From: Blattamonas nauphoetae
Lineage: Eukaryota; Preaxostyla; Oxymonadida
DNA: 64,000 nt
Assembly (NCBI GenBank): GCA_033064195.1
Contig: JARBJD010000275.1
Span: 1-64,000, forward strand
Direction: 5' to 3'
Below are positions 54,784-64,000 of this stretch, one piece after another. Position 1 is the first letter of the stretch. Each line of letters begins with the position of its first letter. The translations under genes and the position numbers were made by a program. Below the pieces are notes generated by a model. The model was not told the DNA's origin. It saw only the letters and a program-made list of their open reading frames with translations, and made no database searches.

Positions 54784-57700
54784 TTAAGATTGTGGAGGAA
54801 CGACCGTATTGAAACGGGCAAGGAGTTCCCAGATAAAAAAAGTCGCATCTTGTGGAGTGGTATGCGTTGTGTCAACAACAATGTGCGACGATGCATGAAA
54901 TAGAGGGTCATCACGGGCATAGAGAAGATGGAGGGTGTGTTTGGGATTGGAAGCTGAAAAGAGACGGTCCTCTTTCCCATCCGGTTGTGAAGCCCGATCT
55001 TTGCGTCTTTGCAGGAGAGTGTTTTCTTCACATCGAAGATACACGACACATGTTCGCTGCGGTCGTGAAGCGAGTGACTGGAGCATCTCGCGGCCGTATT
55101 CTGTCTCGTTAATGAAAGAAGGCACAATGGCGACTATATTCTCACCGGCTTCGACCATTTCCATCATCTTTCGGAGATCTGTTTCGGTTTCACCAAGAAA
55201 CCCGGTGTGTCCGATTGCTTCCCGAATGTCGTCTTCAGAACGACCGATCCTTTTCTCTGTATTGCTCACGACATCCACTTCTTGTCGCTTCATCCGCTGG
55301 GCGAGTAACGTTCCAATGGAATGCTTTCCAGAGCATCGAAGACCAATAAGAACGATTGGGCCAATTTTGTTGGGTTGTGAATCATGCTCTGAAACTTTAG
55401 CGACTTGAGCATTCTGGATCTGTGACGAGAGTGGAGATGAGTTCGGATTCAAGACAGGAACAGGGATGCTTGCCAATTGCTTCGAGACGATTGGAGAGCG
55501 CACATTTTTCATGTGAGTAAATGCTGAGACACAGGACGTGACAGTGGTAATCACCGATGAGATAAGAGTTCTGATGAGGAGGACAGGCGACTGGATCGTT
55601 TTTGCTTTGATGGGATTGAGCTTGTCAAAAGGAAATGACATCACGTTCACGATCGTTTTCGGAACCCCGAGACGTTTGGCGATGGAAGGAATAATATTTG
55701 ATGCAGAGATCCCACAGAACGACAACAAGGCTGACACGAGTGAAATTGACAGAGTTAAGGAGATGCTTGCTAGTGAGACACCACCCATTACAGTTGTAAG
55801 GAATGGAAGGAGGAGAACAGCTGACGTGACGGCTGTGGAACCAGACAGAATGGCTGCAATACCATTCGTGTAGGCAAGAGCAAGACGCGTGACGTTTGTT
55901 GGGGTGTACCGATTTGTTGCAGGGAGAAGCGATGAAGTGAGGGACCCTAGCGTGTGGGGGTCAGAGTTAACTTTGAAGAAACAGAGTGAAAAGAGTGGAT
56001 CGAAATGTTCGAATGCCGTTAACCACAATTCGTTGAGCCAAGATGAACGACATTCCACTCCCAACCAAGCATCTGAGTTTTGATTATTCTGACTTGGCTC
56101 TGGTGAGTCTTCGTCGGTGTCCTGTGTCTGATGTTCCTTTTGTTGGATGAGAGTCATTCTGTTTTCCATGTTTTGATTCATCTGAACAGCGAGTTGTGCA
56201 GCAATTGTTGCCGACTCAATCATCTGTTGATCCATCACGGCAATTAATTGAGATTGAGAGAGAAGGGGAGGTGGTGGCTGTCTTCGTCCAACATTCGGAG
56301 GAGCAGAATACTGTTTGTCCAGTTGGGTCAAGACTGGGTGTTGGATCAGCCCTGCTGAAAGGCGTTCTGGGGGAGACGGCGAGAAATGAGTTGGAGGAGA
56401 GAGCGACGTATTCAGAGAGTCGGAGAGAGGTGCTGACGGAAGATGCGGTGAGGCAGATTGGTTCGGTTGTGACGGCGATTGAGAGTCAGGTCGCTGCTTC
56501 ATTCCCCACACATCAAAGCATTCCATTTCTTCTGTTTTGCTTACACCTGCGCTCTGCGGAGGTTCATCATCATCAATCGCGATGACGAACCCTAAAGTCG
56601 CTCTGATTGGGATAAGATCCGTGACGGGGAACGAGCTGGTGTGCTGTCGGCGTTTTGAATCCATCTGCTCGAAACTCTTTTCAGAAAGAATCCCTTCATT
56701 TTCGACGTGGTCGATCAGCTGAGACGAAGGGGGCGGCAATGATTCAGGTTGGGGGAGTTCGAGAAGGGTCTGCTCCGGGCTGCTCTTACTCCCAAATCCC
56801 AACATGTCTTTGAACCTATCAAGCCAGCCTTTTGGTGATTTCACTTGAACAGTGTCGATCCTGTTCCATTTCCTTTCATTCTCGCTCGGTTTGCAATGGA
56901 TAAGCCAACTCAGTCCGACCATCCTTTGCAGAGCATAGCTGGCACACTGTTCGCACGCGTGTTGGATCTGGGCTAACTCGCGGCGTTTTTGTGTTCGAAC
57001 TTCTTTGCTCAAATCAGGGGTAGTCCGCGCTAGGTCAGCTCCAAGAACACATATCGTGTTCTTATCAAAGAGTTCAGTCCCAAAGAGACATTGAAGAATG
57101 AGGAAGTGATCAGTTACGATAGCTGATAATGTGGTATTGGGACCAAGTTCATCAGGAACAATATATGTGCTAAGATGAATCGTCTGACCGATTTGGGGCG
57201 GTTGGAATTTTCTTGTACGGAGAGGGAGCCAGTCACCAATCTCAGGAGGTGGCGGAGAAGGATCGTCAGAGATTTTTGGACGATTATCAGCCACAACTGA
57301 TAAGGATGATGTCAACCCTTGCAGTAGATCATCATTTTTGAAGTTTTCTGGTCGTGGAATATTTGTTTTGCGTTCTTTTCGTTGTTGATGAAGTGTGGAA
57401 AATGAAGTTGGAATATCGATTCTAAGTGCACGGAACGCATCTCGGATAGAATCAAGAATGTTCAACGTTGATTGTTGGAAGTGGAGGAGAGTTGGTGACT
57501 GCCGAGTTAATGGTCTTGAGTGAATCTCATCGGTTTGATTGAAAATACAAGTGTTAGGGAGCAATATGAAAAGTATTCGGACATAAATTCCCCGAATTTG
57601 CACAGTGTGGGCATTGACGAATTGATTAAGTTCAATAGACGTGACTTGCGGAGGGGCATCTTCCAGAGGTTTCGGGACGATTTCTGAAGAGACTTCTGGT

Positions 57701-58044
57701 GTTAAAAAATTATCTAAATCATCTTCACATGTGACAGGGCGAGGATTCAAGAATAGTGAAGGGGGAAGATTGAGGAGAGAGCCAGCCACGAATGATAGTG
57801 ATTCCATAGTCGTTCCAGATAGAAGTATATTGGTTCCTGAAATCCCGAGACTATTTAATTCTTCAAGAAGATTTGAGTTTGTTTGATTTGGGATGATTAC
57901 ACCTGATTATTAAGAAGATAATTGTCAGATGACTAAAAAACCTTCTGCAATATCTGTCGACTGCTCCGCGAGGAATATGGGATCAACAGATGTTGAAATA
58001 AACCATTCTTCATCGTCAGGTTGATTGGAAGACAAATCTGTCAT
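54784..58044 (-). CDS. Large protein with hydrophobic segments and a C-terminal shikimate-kinase-like domain
   Basis: Two exons on the minus strand (58044-57942, 57902-54784; 39-nt intron GTTTTTTAG...AATCAG), 1073 aa. The N-terminal about 330 residues look like an alpha/beta fold (LSTYIVPDELGPNTTLSAIV, FDKNTICVLGADLA). A disordered Ser/Pro/Gln-rich segment follows (about 420-620). A glycine/alanine/leucine-rich hydrophobic stretch of about 70 residues (near 700-770, LLLPFLTTVMGGVSLASISL) probably forms two or three membrane helices. The last 190 residues resemble shikimate kinase/P-loop kinases: IVLIGLRCSGKHSIGTLLAQ, then ETETDLRKMM and VVYLRCEENTLLQRR. The P-loop ends GKH instead of GK[S/T] and the usual DxD-type acidic motif is not evident, so kinase activity is doubtful. 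The combination is unfamiliar to me; the role is unknown. Confidence 0.7.
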
Positions 58045-58268
58045 TTTACGAGTTGTGGATTATCAAAAAAGTTATTGGGTACGATCAAAGTGTGACCCTC
58101 GCATGAAAATGGCTTCAGATGCCCCACAAAAAGAAAGTCACAACAAGGAAAGTATGCAGTTCCGGGGATATGAATGAAGTCAAACCTGCATGTGGACTAT
58201 TCCAGTTGGAGGTGGATGCTCTGAGGTGGTTTCCGATGTAATGCCGAATGATCCCGGAAAGTTGATGT

Positions 58269-58811
58269 CTACGACCTTTCTGGCGAGGATGGAAACATTG
58301 TTTGCGTCATTGTCTGGCTGAGGTCGAAGAGAGGCCTGACAACACGGAGAAGTCGGTTGCATCGTTCGCTCGAATTCGCTTCCTGCAGACGGGCTTGTTT
58401 CAATTCTTCTTCCAAATGTGCAATTTCTTCTGAGAGACGTTTATTCAGCGAGTCACTTTGTTGCTGCGAAATCATCATCCGATTTTTAACGCTTTGTAAC
58501 TCCTTCTGGACAAGAAGAAGTTGATCCGTGATACAATTCTTCTCGTTTTCAAGTTTGAGCGTTTCGTACTCAAGGTTAGCCTTTCCCTTTATGGCTGAGA
58601 GGAGTATTGGATGAACTGGATTCAACGAACGCGAAGTAGAGTTTTCATGAGCGAGATTGCTTGAATTTTGAACGAGTGATGAAATGTGTAATGCATTGAG
58701 TGTGGTTTGTAATTGGCTTTTGAGTAATTTGTTTTCAGAAATCATGATTTGGAGTTTGGACCCTCTTTCCTCTGAAAGTTGAGATTGAACATGAAGTTGA
58801 TGAGTAAGCAT
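58269..58811 (-). CDS. Coiled-coil protein, unrecognised
   Basis: Minus strand, 180 residues from ATG 58811, almost entirely heptad-like helix (LKLENEKNCITDQLLLVQKE, IAHLEEELKQARLQEANSSE). In-frame sequence without an ATG extends upstream to about 58880, where an AG acceptor-like site (ATCCTCAG) lies, so a further 5' exon may exist. At the 3' side another frame (58180-58362) may be a spliced last exon. Its neighbours include other coiled-coil and cytoskeleton-like genes. Function unknown. Confidence 0.6.
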   Translation of the reverse strand: MLTHQLHVQSQLSEERGSKLQIMISENKLLKSQLQTTLNALHISSLVQNSSNLAHENSTSRSLNPVHPILLSAIKGKANLEYETLKLENEKNCITDQLLLVQKELQSVKNRMMISQQQSDSLNKRLSEEIAHLEEELKQARLQEANSSERCNRLLRVVRPLFDLSQTMTQTMFPSSPERS

Positions 58812-58890
58812 GTTAATCTCTTCTTTTAAAGTATGATGAAATTCATGTTGCTGTGAAAGAGCTTCTGCAGTATTCTGAGGATTTGAAAAT

Positions 58891-59106
58891 ATGTACGAGG
58901 TAAAACCTGTTGTTCCCTCGAAAGATAACTTAAAATGTCTTCAAATGCCATATAACAACGGTGAACATGCAGAGTGTCATATGAAATATTGGTATCGATC
59001 TGTAGTATCGTTCAATGGATCAAAAAGAGATGAAACTCGAATTGGTGATAATAGACCTCATCCGAGACCTTTCTTCGGAAAAATCGAGTTGAAGTTAAAT
59101 CCATAA
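58891..59106 (+). CDS. Small 71-aa protein, unrecognised
   Basis: Starts MYEVKPVVPSKDNLKCLQMP and ends RPHPRPFFGKIELKLNP. The composition is that of a folded or microtubule-associated small protein (Trp, Tyr, His, Arg present, no low complexity), and the frame is in the opposite direction to the coiled-coil gene 80 bases away. Short length limits certainty; I could not link it to a family. A tail with P-R-P-F-F-G resembles small ciliary inner-microtubule proteins only in style. Confidence 0.5.
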   Translation: MYEVKPVVPSKDNLKCLQMPYNNGEHAECHMKYWYRSVVSFNGSKRDETRIGDNRPHPRPFFGKIELKLNP

Positions 59107-59335
59107 CACGGTCGTATGTTTTTCAAGAGTATTTCTGTGTCCAGTCTTGGTGGAAGAATCGATGTGGTTCTGATCTTGATCTTCTGTGACAAGAAGCGTC
59201 TGTATCCTCCCTTAAATAGCCGTAAAATCTTTCTAACTTAATCTTTGTGTCTATTTACGTGCACTCTTTCATCCCTCTCTCACCAATCAAAGACAGGTCG
59301 ACTTCAACTTTCTTTTACTCTTGTACCAGGAGTAT

Positions 59336-61768
59336 ATGCACCTCAGCGATGACTTTTTCAAAGAAAGACTTAGCTCTGGAAAGAAAATCACTCATCCAAA
59401 CCGGCAATCAATAGCCCGATATCAATCTCCCCACAGACGTCGAAAGACTCCAGACTCCAACCCAGTCAACTCTGCTTTCCCGCCAACTTTTCTCCAATCC
59501 CGCACATTTCTTGATACTACACTGCATGGTAATGGTCAATCATTCTTGCCCAGTTCAACTCAGCAAGGTCTCAAGGACACATCTGATGATATGGGCTCTT
59601 TCTCAAGCGATAAATCGCTTCACTTCTATTCCACAGACGAACCCACAACTGTTCAACCTCATAACGTCCTGAATATCGATGAAGTTGAGACTCGTTTAAT
59701 GAAAAAAGAAGACAGAAATATCATCTCCTCCCGACAATCCAAACTCCCGACAAATCCTATCTCTGATTCTTCACAAGCGAGTATGGATAAATCGACGAGA
59801 TTTTCATCACCTGTTCCCTCTTCTGACAATTCATCCACAATCCCTGAATCTCCAGATGACGTCAACCATACAGTTCTCCTCGCTGAAGAGATTCGACCCA
59901 CCGACACGCCTCCCAGTCAACTCTCGGCCACAGATGGGGTAAACCCCGAGTCAGATATTCCAACACTCTCCATGCCCACTTTTCTGTCTTCTTTCAAAGA
60001 CCTGGACGAAGATCTCACCCAAATTGCATCGGTTATCACACCAAAAAGCCGCGATAATGAGGAGATTCGAGAAGACTACAATAAGCCAAGAGTTGTTGTG
60101 AGAACCACAGTCGATCGAGGCCGTGCAACAATCAAACGGTACGAATCCCCCACACGGAGGAAACGTGTTAGTGATCTGAATAGGACTTCTGACACAAATC
60201 ACAAGAATGAACGACAATTGCCTGAAGGCGACCGTCATCCTTTCCTTCCCCACTTTTTGAAGGAGAAGACTTTCATCCACAACATCCTCCACTTGCCCCA
60301 TTCTGATCCCGCTCTTGACTCCGATTCCATCCCATCAGATGTTGACAAACTTGTTCCTCTTTCAGCTGATCATCTTTCTGCGGCCCAATCTTCCCCTTCA
60401 AAGGAACAATCTGAACAAGAACAAGTCAAATCTGAAGCTTTCGTCGAAGCATCATCTCCAGCAGATGCCTCATTCTCAACTTCGCTGTCTTCTCCCATCC
60501 CAGAACACAAAAGCCCTTCATTACACACCTCTCTTTCTCCATCAAGCAGAAGACCATCGAAGGACGAGTCAAGACATTCAAAATCCATCTCCTACACTTT
60601 TGACGCAGCGGAGTTGGAACAAGAGTTTCCAACACCATTTCGGCAACCTCGGCATGATTCTGATTCGCCATTATCAGAAGCCGTCCTCTCCATTCCCGCG
60701 TTCCTCCAGTCTCGAGAAGACAACGACTCAGGAAATGACGGCAACACGGAGGGACTGGAAGACCCAGCTCACCCGGACGAGATTTCTCGTTCCTATCAAC
60801 TTGAAAGGAATGTACTTCGGAAAGATCACACAAGACGCTTCATATCACCACACAGAAAAGGAAGAAGATCTCGCGATTCAACCACAAAACCCACAATTTC
60901 ACCGAAAAAAGAGGATCAACCTTCTCAGATGTGGCCTTTCTCCACATCATTCATCAACAAACGGACCTTCCTGGGAACAGATGAAGACGCAACACGAGAA
61001 CATGTGGACGAGCTGAGAAAACAACGTGAAGAACGCGTCAAGCTCGAAACTACTGTTCAAACCACAGGTGGGCTCCATATGAGCGAGAAAGACATCCGAG
61101 ATCTTCAAAATGAGTTGAAGAAAGAATCTGAAAAGAAGAACATCGCATCCGAGAAACTCCATCAGAAGAGACTCGAACATGAACAGATAGAGAAGGACTT
61201 TGCCTCACACCGGGAAGAATTAAGCCACAAACGAGCATGCAAACTCTCCAAAGCCAACAAGAAAGTTGAAATATTGACGGCGCTCCTTCTGCAGAAGGAA
61301 CAGGAAGTGGCAGAGGCAGAGAAGACGATGAAAGCAGAAGAGAGGCAGAGACGCCTTTTGTTTGAAAGAAGGAAATCAAACGAGGCTTTCACACAGTTCC
61401 TCATGCAACAGTCAGAAACAAAAGCAAAGGCTGGACCAACACAGCGAAAGAACCCACCTGCCACCCAAAACGTGGAGGGAGTCGTCAGGGAGAACGAGAG
61501 ACTACGGAGAGAAGTTCACGAACAGCAGAAAAAAATCAAAGAGATGAAGAACAAGTTGGAGATGTTTGAAGCCGGATTGTGGTTTGTTGGAAACTCAGAA
61601 AAAGAACAACGACGACGAGATTTTGAACGAAAGTTCAAGGAAGAGGAGCGAAAGAAGCGAGAAATTGAGAGAGTTGCTTGTGAAATCGAAGAGCAGATAC
61701 AACTTGTACAATCGAGCTTAACAAACAACTTGTCTTTCATGGATAATCATCATTTCACTCAAGTTTAG
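59336..61768 (+). CDS. 810-aa protein with a triplicated basic motif and C-terminal coiled coil
   Basis: ATG 59336 (an upstream TTG in frame is not needed). Three times, about 235 residues apart, a basic R[Y/F]xSPxRR motif appears (RYQSPHRRRK near 28, RYESPTRRKR near 268, RFISPHRKGR near 500). Each is followed 20-45 residues later by F[L/I]xxxTF[L/I]xx (FLQSRTFLDT, FLKEKTFIHN, FINKRTFLGT). The spacers are Ser/Thr/Asp/Pro-rich and probably disordered. From about residue 560 to 790 the protein is a highly charged coiled coil (LQNELKKESEKKNIASEKLH). The combination of repeated SP-basic motifs and a coiled coil suggests a microtubule- or scaffold-binding protein, possibly regulated by proline-directed kinases; inference only. 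It converges on the membrane protein gene 60 bases downstream. Confidence 0.75.
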   Translation: MHLSDDFFKERLSSGKKITHPNRQSIARYQSPHRRRKTPDSNPVNSAFPPTFLQSRTFLDTTLHGNGQSFLPSSTQQGLKDTSDDMGSFSSDKSLHFYSTDEPTTVQPHNVLNIDEVETRLMKKEDRNIISSRQSKLPTNPISDSSQASMDKSTRFSSPVPSSDNSSTIPESPDDVNHTVLLAEEIRPTDTPPSQLSATDGVNPESDIPTLSMPTFLSSFKDLDEDLTQIASVITPKSRDNEEIREDYNKPRVVVRTTVDRGRATIKRYESPTRRKRVSDLNRTSDTNHKNERQLPEGDRHPFLPHFLKEKTFIHNILHLPHSDPALDSDSIPSDVDKLVPLSADHLSAAQSSPSKEQSEQEQVKSEAFVEASSPADASFSTSLSSPIPEHKSPSLHTSLSPSSRRPSKDESRHSKSISYTFDAAELEQEFPTPFRQPRHDSDSPLSEAVLSIPAFLQSREDNDSGNDGNTEGLEDPAHPDEISRSYQLERNVLRKDHTRRFISPHRKGRRSRDSTTKPTISPKKEDQPSQMWPFSTSFINKRTFLGTDEDATREHVDELRKQREERVKLETTVQTTGGLHMSEKDIRDLQNELKKESEKKNIASEKLHQKRLEHEQIEKDFASHREELSHKRACKLSKANKKVEILTALLLQKEQEVAEAEKTMKAEERQRRLLFERRKSNEAFTQFLMQQSETKAKAGPTQRKNPPATQNVEGVVRENERLRREVHEQQKKIKEMKNKLEMFEAGLWFVGNSEKEQRRRDFERKFKEEERKKREIERVACEIEEQIQLVQSSLTNNLSFMDNHHFTQV

Positions 61769-61828
61769 CAGATAGTCGTTCTGGCGGGCGAATTGAAATG
61801 AAATTGATATATTGTCGAGAGACGGAGT

Positions 61829-62755
61829 TTATATGACTGAACTGCCTTCAGTGAGTTTGGTAACATCATCAAACCTGTCATTTTGCTGCTCATTGATGGC
61901 AGTCGATGCGTTAAATGTCGCGTGTCGGCGAGAGATACACTTGCTTCGTATGTGAGATAAGAATGAATAAAGAAGAGTAAGGAGGATTGCTCCAACAGGA
62001 ATCGCAGGATAAGCGATTTTGCCAGAAGTCCGAGTGATGTCTAGGAAAGAATACACCCACCTGAAGACGGAGATGGAAAAGGAGAGAGCAAACTTCCCAG
62101 TGCATGCACGATAGACAAGAGCCATGCCAATATAAAATATAATGTAAAGAATAGGATAGATAAGATGAATCCATTTGATTTTGATCGTTGTGAAGAAAAA
62201 GAAGTCGACGAGAATCAAAATCAGTGACATTCCATGTGGAGAAAATCCGAACCACAGAATCTCTATCCAGGACTTGTCTTTTTCCTCTGGGAATAAAAAT
62301 GCCCAGTATCCGAATGTTGCAATTGCACTACCAGTCATCGCCAGCACCGAGACTACGTACAGGGCCTTGTTCCATCGATCTGTATATTGTGGCGGAGATT
62401 GTGGTCTTGTTCGTAAAACGGGAAGAATGGTTGAACCAGGGCGAAATGCTTGAACCATCTTACAACATCATGATAGAACAATGGAAGATACGAAGAAGTA
62501 AATCAGGACAAGGAGGAGGTTTTGATTGGTATATTTGATGAGTCCAAAGAATCCGGCTATGATAATGTGTAAACAGAAGCAAAAAGAAGATATACTTGAT
62601 ATACTGCTCAAGGCATAGAGAATACAAAAACATAGAGAAATCCACCGATAGACTCGAATCATCCATTGTCTTGTTTGATTGTTGGTCGAATAAATACGTG
62701 AGGGAGAGATTTCGTTCAAAGAAATCGAGAATAAGCGACGGAGTCTTGTTGACAT
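61829..62755 (-). CDS. Multi-pass membrane protein, FAR-17a/AIG1 or rolling-stone-like
   Basis: Minus strand, at least three exons. The first starts at ATG 62755 (MSTRLRRLFSISLNEIS...). A probable 47-nt intron (GTATATCAAG...TCATAG) comes next. After a 33-nt intron just upstream of 62458 (GTATCTTCC...GTAAG) the long last exon follows, MVQAFRPGSTILPVLRTRPQ onward. About six hydrophobic helices are visible, for example ALYVVSVLAMTGSAIATFGY, MSLILILVDFFFFTTIKIKW, YPILYIIFYIGMALVYRACT and PAIPVGAILLTLLYSFL. The tail is hydrophilic. The layout FGYWAFLF...SPHGMSL...D resembles the FAR-17a/AIG1 family (fatty-acid ester hydrolases) and the related rolling-stone proteins, but the match is weak and the catalytic residues cannot be confirmed. 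Confidence 0.55.
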
Positions 62756-62861
62756 GGCATTTGTGGTTTGGATCGTTCTTGAGTCGATTCAACAAGACAC
62801 CCATCAAAACAATTCAGATGGTTGTCTGCTCTAAAACTGCTAAAAAGACCTCACTTGGCAG

Positions 62862-62944
62862 CTCACCATAGCTCAGCTGGAAGAGCGCGAGACTGTAGAT
62901 TGAAAGGCATCTTGAGGTCGCTGGTTCGATCCCGGCTGGTGAGA
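62862..62944 (+). tRNA. tRNA-Tyr (GUA) with a 10-nt intron
   Basis: The acceptor stem CTCACCA/TGGTGAG pairs 7 of 7. D arm GCTC/GAGC, anticodon stem CGAGA/TCTTG, anticodon loop CTGTAGA (GTA), T arm CTGG-TTCGATC-CCGG-type with B box GGTTCGATCCC. Ten extra bases (TTGAAAGGCA, or shifted by one) after the loop are the canonical tRNA intron next to position 37. T8 follows (62945-62952) as Pol III terminator. Length without intron is 73 bases. Confidence 0.95.
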
Positions 62945-63100
62945 TTTTTTTTCATTTTTATTTTTCGTTCATTTTTTTCAATTAAAGTCTCTCTCAAGTT
63001 TTCAGTGAGACTTGCTTTGATTGGCGAAGAATGTAGAATGAAGACCTTCATTTTAAAAGACAAAACTTAAACCATGGGCCGTGTTTAAAACTCCCCTCTC

Positions 63101-64000
63101 ATGCAGAGTGACAAGTTCAGCAGTTTATTTGATCGCAATCCTCATGTTCAACCCTCGTTTGAACAACAATATCAACAACCTCGTTCTTTTCAATCAAACA
63201 TTCATCACCAACCACGTAGAATCAGCCAGAAAAAAGTCTTGGACTATTCAAGAATCGCAAATGCGGCTCGCCCTGATGGTGGTCGAGTTTATTTATCTTC
63301 AATGTTCAATGCTGATCCTCGAATCGTATATCCTTCATCATAAACTTCACCATTAATTCTGTACTAATCGACACACGTCAAGATTTCAAGACTCCGCCAA
63401 GTTGAAGATAGTCATGAAGCGGAAGTTATTAATCCAAGGGGCCTCAATTTTACGGGAACAAAAGCACCAGCTATCGATCGATCTCTACAGCCGAACGCTG
63501 TATTGTTTTTGATATTATCATAATCGTTCTGAAATAGGTTATGCGATATAAAAAGGAAAGATTTGAAAATGGAAAAGTTCGTCCTGCAACTGTTGAGATC
63601 GGTCTCCTCGTTATCTATCTTCAATTTTTTCAGTCACTGAAACACTACCTGCCGACGATGCACTTGTAACACCGGCACAACGAAGGGAAATGTTTCGAGC
63701 CGAGATAGAAACACAGAAAGCACAAAAGTTACTCCGCCAGGAAGAGGGAGAGATTCAGAGGCGAATTACACTTCGAAGAAGGGGAATGGAATCTGCTGTG
63801 ATGGGTTAGATCGTTATTTCTCTATATATTTTCATAATCTGTGCAGGAGGGGAGTTTGATCCGCTTGATAAGTCAGCAGGCCTGTCTGAAGCCCAAATCC
63901 GATTCCGTGAGGAAGCAATTGCTCAAGATCGTGCACACAGAGAAAAACGCCGCCAGGTTATTGGATCAATCTATAAGTCGAATCTTCCGATCGGAGATAC
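63101..64000 (+). CDS. 5' part of a multi-exon gene, unrecognised, runs off the window
   Basis: Exon 1 from ATG 63101 (MQSDKFSSLFDRNPHVQPSF...) ends near 63326. An intron with a TACTAAT branch-like motif leads to ISRLRQVEDSHEAEVINPRG. An intron after QPNA (GTATTG...AAATAG) leads to VMRYKKERFENGKVRPATVE. Another (GTCTCC...TTTCAG) leads to TETLPADDALVTPAQRREMF and a charged helix. A last one (GTTAGA...GTGCAG) leads to GGEFDPLDKSAGLSEAQIRF and onward past the edge. The frame is continuous across all four introns. The protein is charged, with long helices rich in Arg/Glu and no membrane segment, possibly cytoskeletal or flagellar. tRNA-Tyr lies 157 bases upstream on the same strand. Confidence 0.7.

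Overview
This is a nuclear eukaryotic window of about 43-45% G+C. Genes are compact and carry very short spliceosomal introns (29-70 nt, mostly 29-45). It has a split tRNA-Tyr gene and conserved eukaryotic genes: SMC2, a CDK10/11-type kinase, U2A', a UMP1/POMP-like protein and a p24-family protein. Several uncharacterised proteins look cytoskeletal or flagellar. A captured gene fragment near 27.2 kb resembles, from memory, a large repeat-solenoid family of oxymonads. My best guess is an oxymonad or other Preaxostyla flagellate, Blattamonas-like. That is inference, not proof.

Layout. 1-3.7 kb holds a decayed large gene and a DCP2-like Nudix gene with a frameshift. 4.1-13 kb is a transposon field. 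A TIR element (4460-11566) is interrupted by a 5.15-kb pogo-like element (4778-9927), which carries a decayed DDE transposase and 2.5 kb of 64-bp and 32-bp minisatellite. Three palindromic foldback elements and another DDE fragment also lie here. 14.0-24.2 kb holds two very long uncharacterised genes (1639 and 1651 aa). The second converges on the CDK10/11-type kinase gene (24316-25700, minus, nine exons).

25.7-40.95 kb is a nested stack of mobile elements in the short promoter between the divergent kinase gene and a 2248-aa solenoid gene (41019-47962). Its 9-bp target duplications and inverted repeats let the order be read. A palindromic MULE-like element with a 9-bp duplication comes first. 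It was split by a DIRS-like tyrosine-recombinase retroelement, a fossil with gag-like, RT/RNase H and recombinase regions, inverted terminal repeats and an internal complementary region. That element holds a Pack-MULE-like element (31986-34937) and a pogo-type transposase gene. The transposase gene is split by a second, closely related Pack-MULE-like element (36430-40315), which contains a further TIR element (38202-39042), which contains a mariner-type MITE (38364-38718). Each Pack-MULE-like element carries intron-bearing host-gene fragments. Each also has, in both ~400-bp terminal repeats, a tRNA-like Pol III unit with A box, B box and a T-run.

41-64 kb is ordinary dense gene space. In order it holds the solenoid gene, SMC2 (five exons), a UMP1-like gene, U2A' and a p24 gene. 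Then come a membrane protein with a C-terminal shikimate-kinase-like domain, a coiled-coil gene, a 71-aa gene, a protein with a triplicated motif and a multi-pass membrane protein. The last features are tRNA-Tyr with a 10-nt intron and the 5' part of a multi-exon gene running off the right edge.
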